Positions 62,683 to 64,000 of a stretch of 64,000 nt of DNA are shown here, piece by piece. Position 1 is the stretch's first letter. Each line of letters opens with the position of its first letter. A program made the position numbers and the translations under genes. The DNA is from Geitlerinema sp. PCC 7407 (GTDB lineage Bacteria; Cyanobacteriota; Cyanobacteriia; PCC-7407). A model generated the notes under the pieces. That model was given only the letters and a program-made list of their open reading frames with translations. It was not told the origin of the DNA and searched no databases. Location of the stretch: the NCBI RefSeq assembly GCF_000317045.1, contig NC_019703.1, forward strand, positions 546,501 to 610,500, in the 5' to 3' direction.

Positions 62683-63476
62683 CCTCCCCTCCCAGCGTTC
62701 AGGGGGACAAGAAATCGCCGTAACGGTGGCGCAAACCTCGCCGTCAAGGCGCTGGCGATCGCCCGTGGCTAAATCTCGCAAAATCGCGCAATTTTCCACG
62801 AACTTTCCAGGAATCAGAGGTCTAGATGAAGCGTTGACTCTCTGCCTGTGCTTTAAAGCTATCACCAAAGTCGCGGCCAAGACATGACAGTATGTTGCAG
62901 CCTGAAGGGGGCTTTCTAGACGGCTCCAGCTCGACGAAACAGCCTTTGAGCGATTGCAGAAAGCGACGTCCCAAAGCTGCTTTTGATCGCCTAGGTCTCT
63001 TTGCGCTTTTGATCCGCTCGGCCTAGAAAACCTCCGTCACCTAGCGGAAGATTTGCAAGGGGCGATCGCCCATACTGAACTCAAGGCAATCGAGAAGACC
63101 GATCGCAATGGCGGCGGCTCTGGAGCTGGGGACGATAGCACCCTGACAACTCCGGATACAGTCTCCCGGAGTGAAAACGTCAGTCAAGCTTGCTGGACAA
63201 ATATCAAGTTTCAAGAGCTTGGACGAATGAGCCAAGCTCTTTTTATTTGGCTTAATTCTAAATTAAAGTATTGTCTTTGAAGCGATTAAAACAATCTTTG
63301 AGTTGTTTTATTTCCGGTTGTTCATACTTAAAATCGGCTCAAAAATATACTGAAATTCATCTGAACCTCAGTTCTCGCCATCCCTATCTAATAAGTTTTG
63401 TCAGTAAGCTTCCCAAAATGCGATCGCCTTCTCCTTAGAGGGAATGCTGAACATAACTTTCTGGCTTTGACTTTCT
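62683..63476. other. Intergenic region with candidate small RNA
   Basis: Almost 800 bp with no credible protein gene; the ORFs at 63041 and 63053 run through the hairpin below. Two stem-loops, the second with a T-run, suggest a small RNA at about 63100-63247 (separate entry). The AT-rich stretch 63250-63400 is the likely promoter zone of the bacteriohemerythrin gene. Confidence 0.5.
63149..63247 (+). ncRNA. Candidate small RNA 3' part with terminator
   Basis: ACTCCGG (63149-63155) pairs with CCGGAGT (63166-63172), loop 10 nt. Then AAGAGCTTGG (63213-63222) pairs perfectly with CCAAGCTCTT (63232-63241), loop 9 nt, and runs into TTTTATTT, a good Rho-independent terminator on the plus strand. 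No gene lies upstream within about 690 bp on this strand, so it probably ends a small RNA. Its 5' end is not determined. Confidence 0.5.
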
Positions 63477-63875
63477 ATGCCCCTCGTAATGTGGAATGAC
63501 ACGCTCAAAATTGGTGTTCCTGAAATCGATCGCCAGCATCAGCAACTGATTGAGCAAATGAATGCTTTGGTGGATGCGATGAACACCAATCGAGGCAAAG
63601 AAGAAATTCAAAAAATCATTCAGTTTCTCGACTTATATGTGTGGCAGCACTTCGGCTTTGAAGAGAATTGCATGCAAAAACACAGCTGCCCAGTTGCCTG
63701 CCAAAACAAAGAGGCCCACGCCAAATTTTCGGCCACTTTCCGAGAAATCAAGGCCGAGTTCAATGCCAAAGGCGCTAGCTTGCCCCTGGCCATGAAAGTT
63801 AATGAGCATCTCCTCGACTGGTTTGTAAACCACATCAAGCGCATCGATCGCGAGCTCAAGGCCTCTATGAAATAG
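63477..63875 (+). CDS. Bacteriohemerythrin
   Basis: A 132-residue hemerythrin-domain protein with a non-haem di-iron oxygen site. Ligands are visible at HQQLIEQMN near 21, HFGFEENC near 59 (HxxxE), HAKF near 78 and HIKRID near 121 (HxxxxD), with an N-terminal WNDTLKIGVPEID typical of the family. It binds oxygen reversibly, so oxygen storage, delivery or sensing is likely. The gene appears single, with no clear partner. Confidence 0.92.
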   Translation: MPLVMWNDTLKIGVPEIDRQHQQLIEQMNALVDAMNTNRGKEEIQKIIQFLDLYVWQHFGFEENCMQKHSCPVACQNKEAHAKFSATFREIKAEFNAKGASLPLAMKVNEHLLDWFVNHIKRIDRELKASMK

Positions 63876-63935
63876 CGCCCTGAACGCGCCAAAAGTCAGC
63901 GCTGCGCCAAAAATTGCTCAGAAGCCCACGAAAAA

Positions 63936-63965
63936 GGCGGCGAAGTCCAGCGAGGACTCGCCGCC
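63936..63965 (-). terminator. Terminator of a gene beyond the right edge
   Basis: GGCGGCGA-a-GTCC pairs with GGAC-TCGCCGCC (one bulge, 5-nt loop). On the minus strand the stem runs into TTTTTCG, so it should end a minus-strand gene entering from the right. Confidence 0.7.
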
Positions 63966-64000
63966 CGAGGGTGATAGGGAAAAGCAACCTGAAGGCAAAC

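Noticed and set aside
63053-63280. Small ORFs at 63041-63280
   Set aside because: They cross two stem-loops and a Rho-independent terminator and show no protein-like features.

Overview
The window is cyanobacterial chromosome. The palindrome GCGATCGC (HIP1) recurs throughout, coding GC is high, and the genes include photosystem II parts (psbZ, a PsbP-like lipoprotein), a chlorophyll 8-vinyl reductase (bciB) and cyanobacteria-restricted families (DUF3038/DUF4335 pair, CYP120-type P450, a DHH-CBS-CCA nucleotidyltransferase fusion). The species cannot be named from the sequence alone. There are no rRNA genes, transposases, prophage genes or CRISPR arrays.

Layout. 0.3-17 kb is housekeeping: a methionine gamma-lyase-like enzyme, acyl-lipid desaturase, proA, two identical tRNA-Gly(GCC) genes, ribH, psbZ, a tRNA nucleotidyltransferase fusion, a pseudokinase, mutS2, DUF3038/DUF4335 and a P450. 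17-29 kb holds a nucleoside transporter, an orphan Nif11-domain peptide, a tight rimB-rimK-aspartoacylase operon, bciB, an SDR, two tandem paralogous peptide-binding lipoproteins and larB. 29-38.6 kb has a haem-sensor adenylate cyclase, small photosystem and secreted proteins, maf, a Ser/Thr kinase, nurA and a two-domain ArsA ATPase; a 211-bp tandem repeat lies between the last two. 39-44.8 kb is a phosphoketolase module: phosphoketolase, EF-hand transaldolase, a small cyclic-nucleotide-binding-like protein and acetate kinase. Together they can turn sugar phosphates into acetyl phosphate and then acetate plus ATP.

44.8-56 kb is accessory. A visibly AT-richer NACHT NTPase locus is split into two ORFs that join through a perfectly phased -1 slippery heptamer (A AAA AAG). 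It faces a two-gene operon of caspase-fold proteases (orthocaspase and TPR-CHAT), followed by a Cys-rich mini-protein, a peptidoglycan amidase and small orphan ORFs.

55.7-62.5 kb is the most system-like block. A minus-strand operon encodes PP2C phosphatase, a zinc-ribbon membrane protein, ADP-ribosylglycohydrolase, a YegI-type kinase, an isochorismatase-like hydrolase and a vWA protein. This is a TerY-P (YegI/PphC/YegL-like) phosphorylation triad combined with ADP-ribose/NAD-type enzymes. It is divergent from a Nudix/winged-helix regulator of the NrtR family, with palindromic candidate operators near the operon start. The right end has a small membrane protein, a candidate terminator-bounded small RNA and a bacteriohemerythrin.
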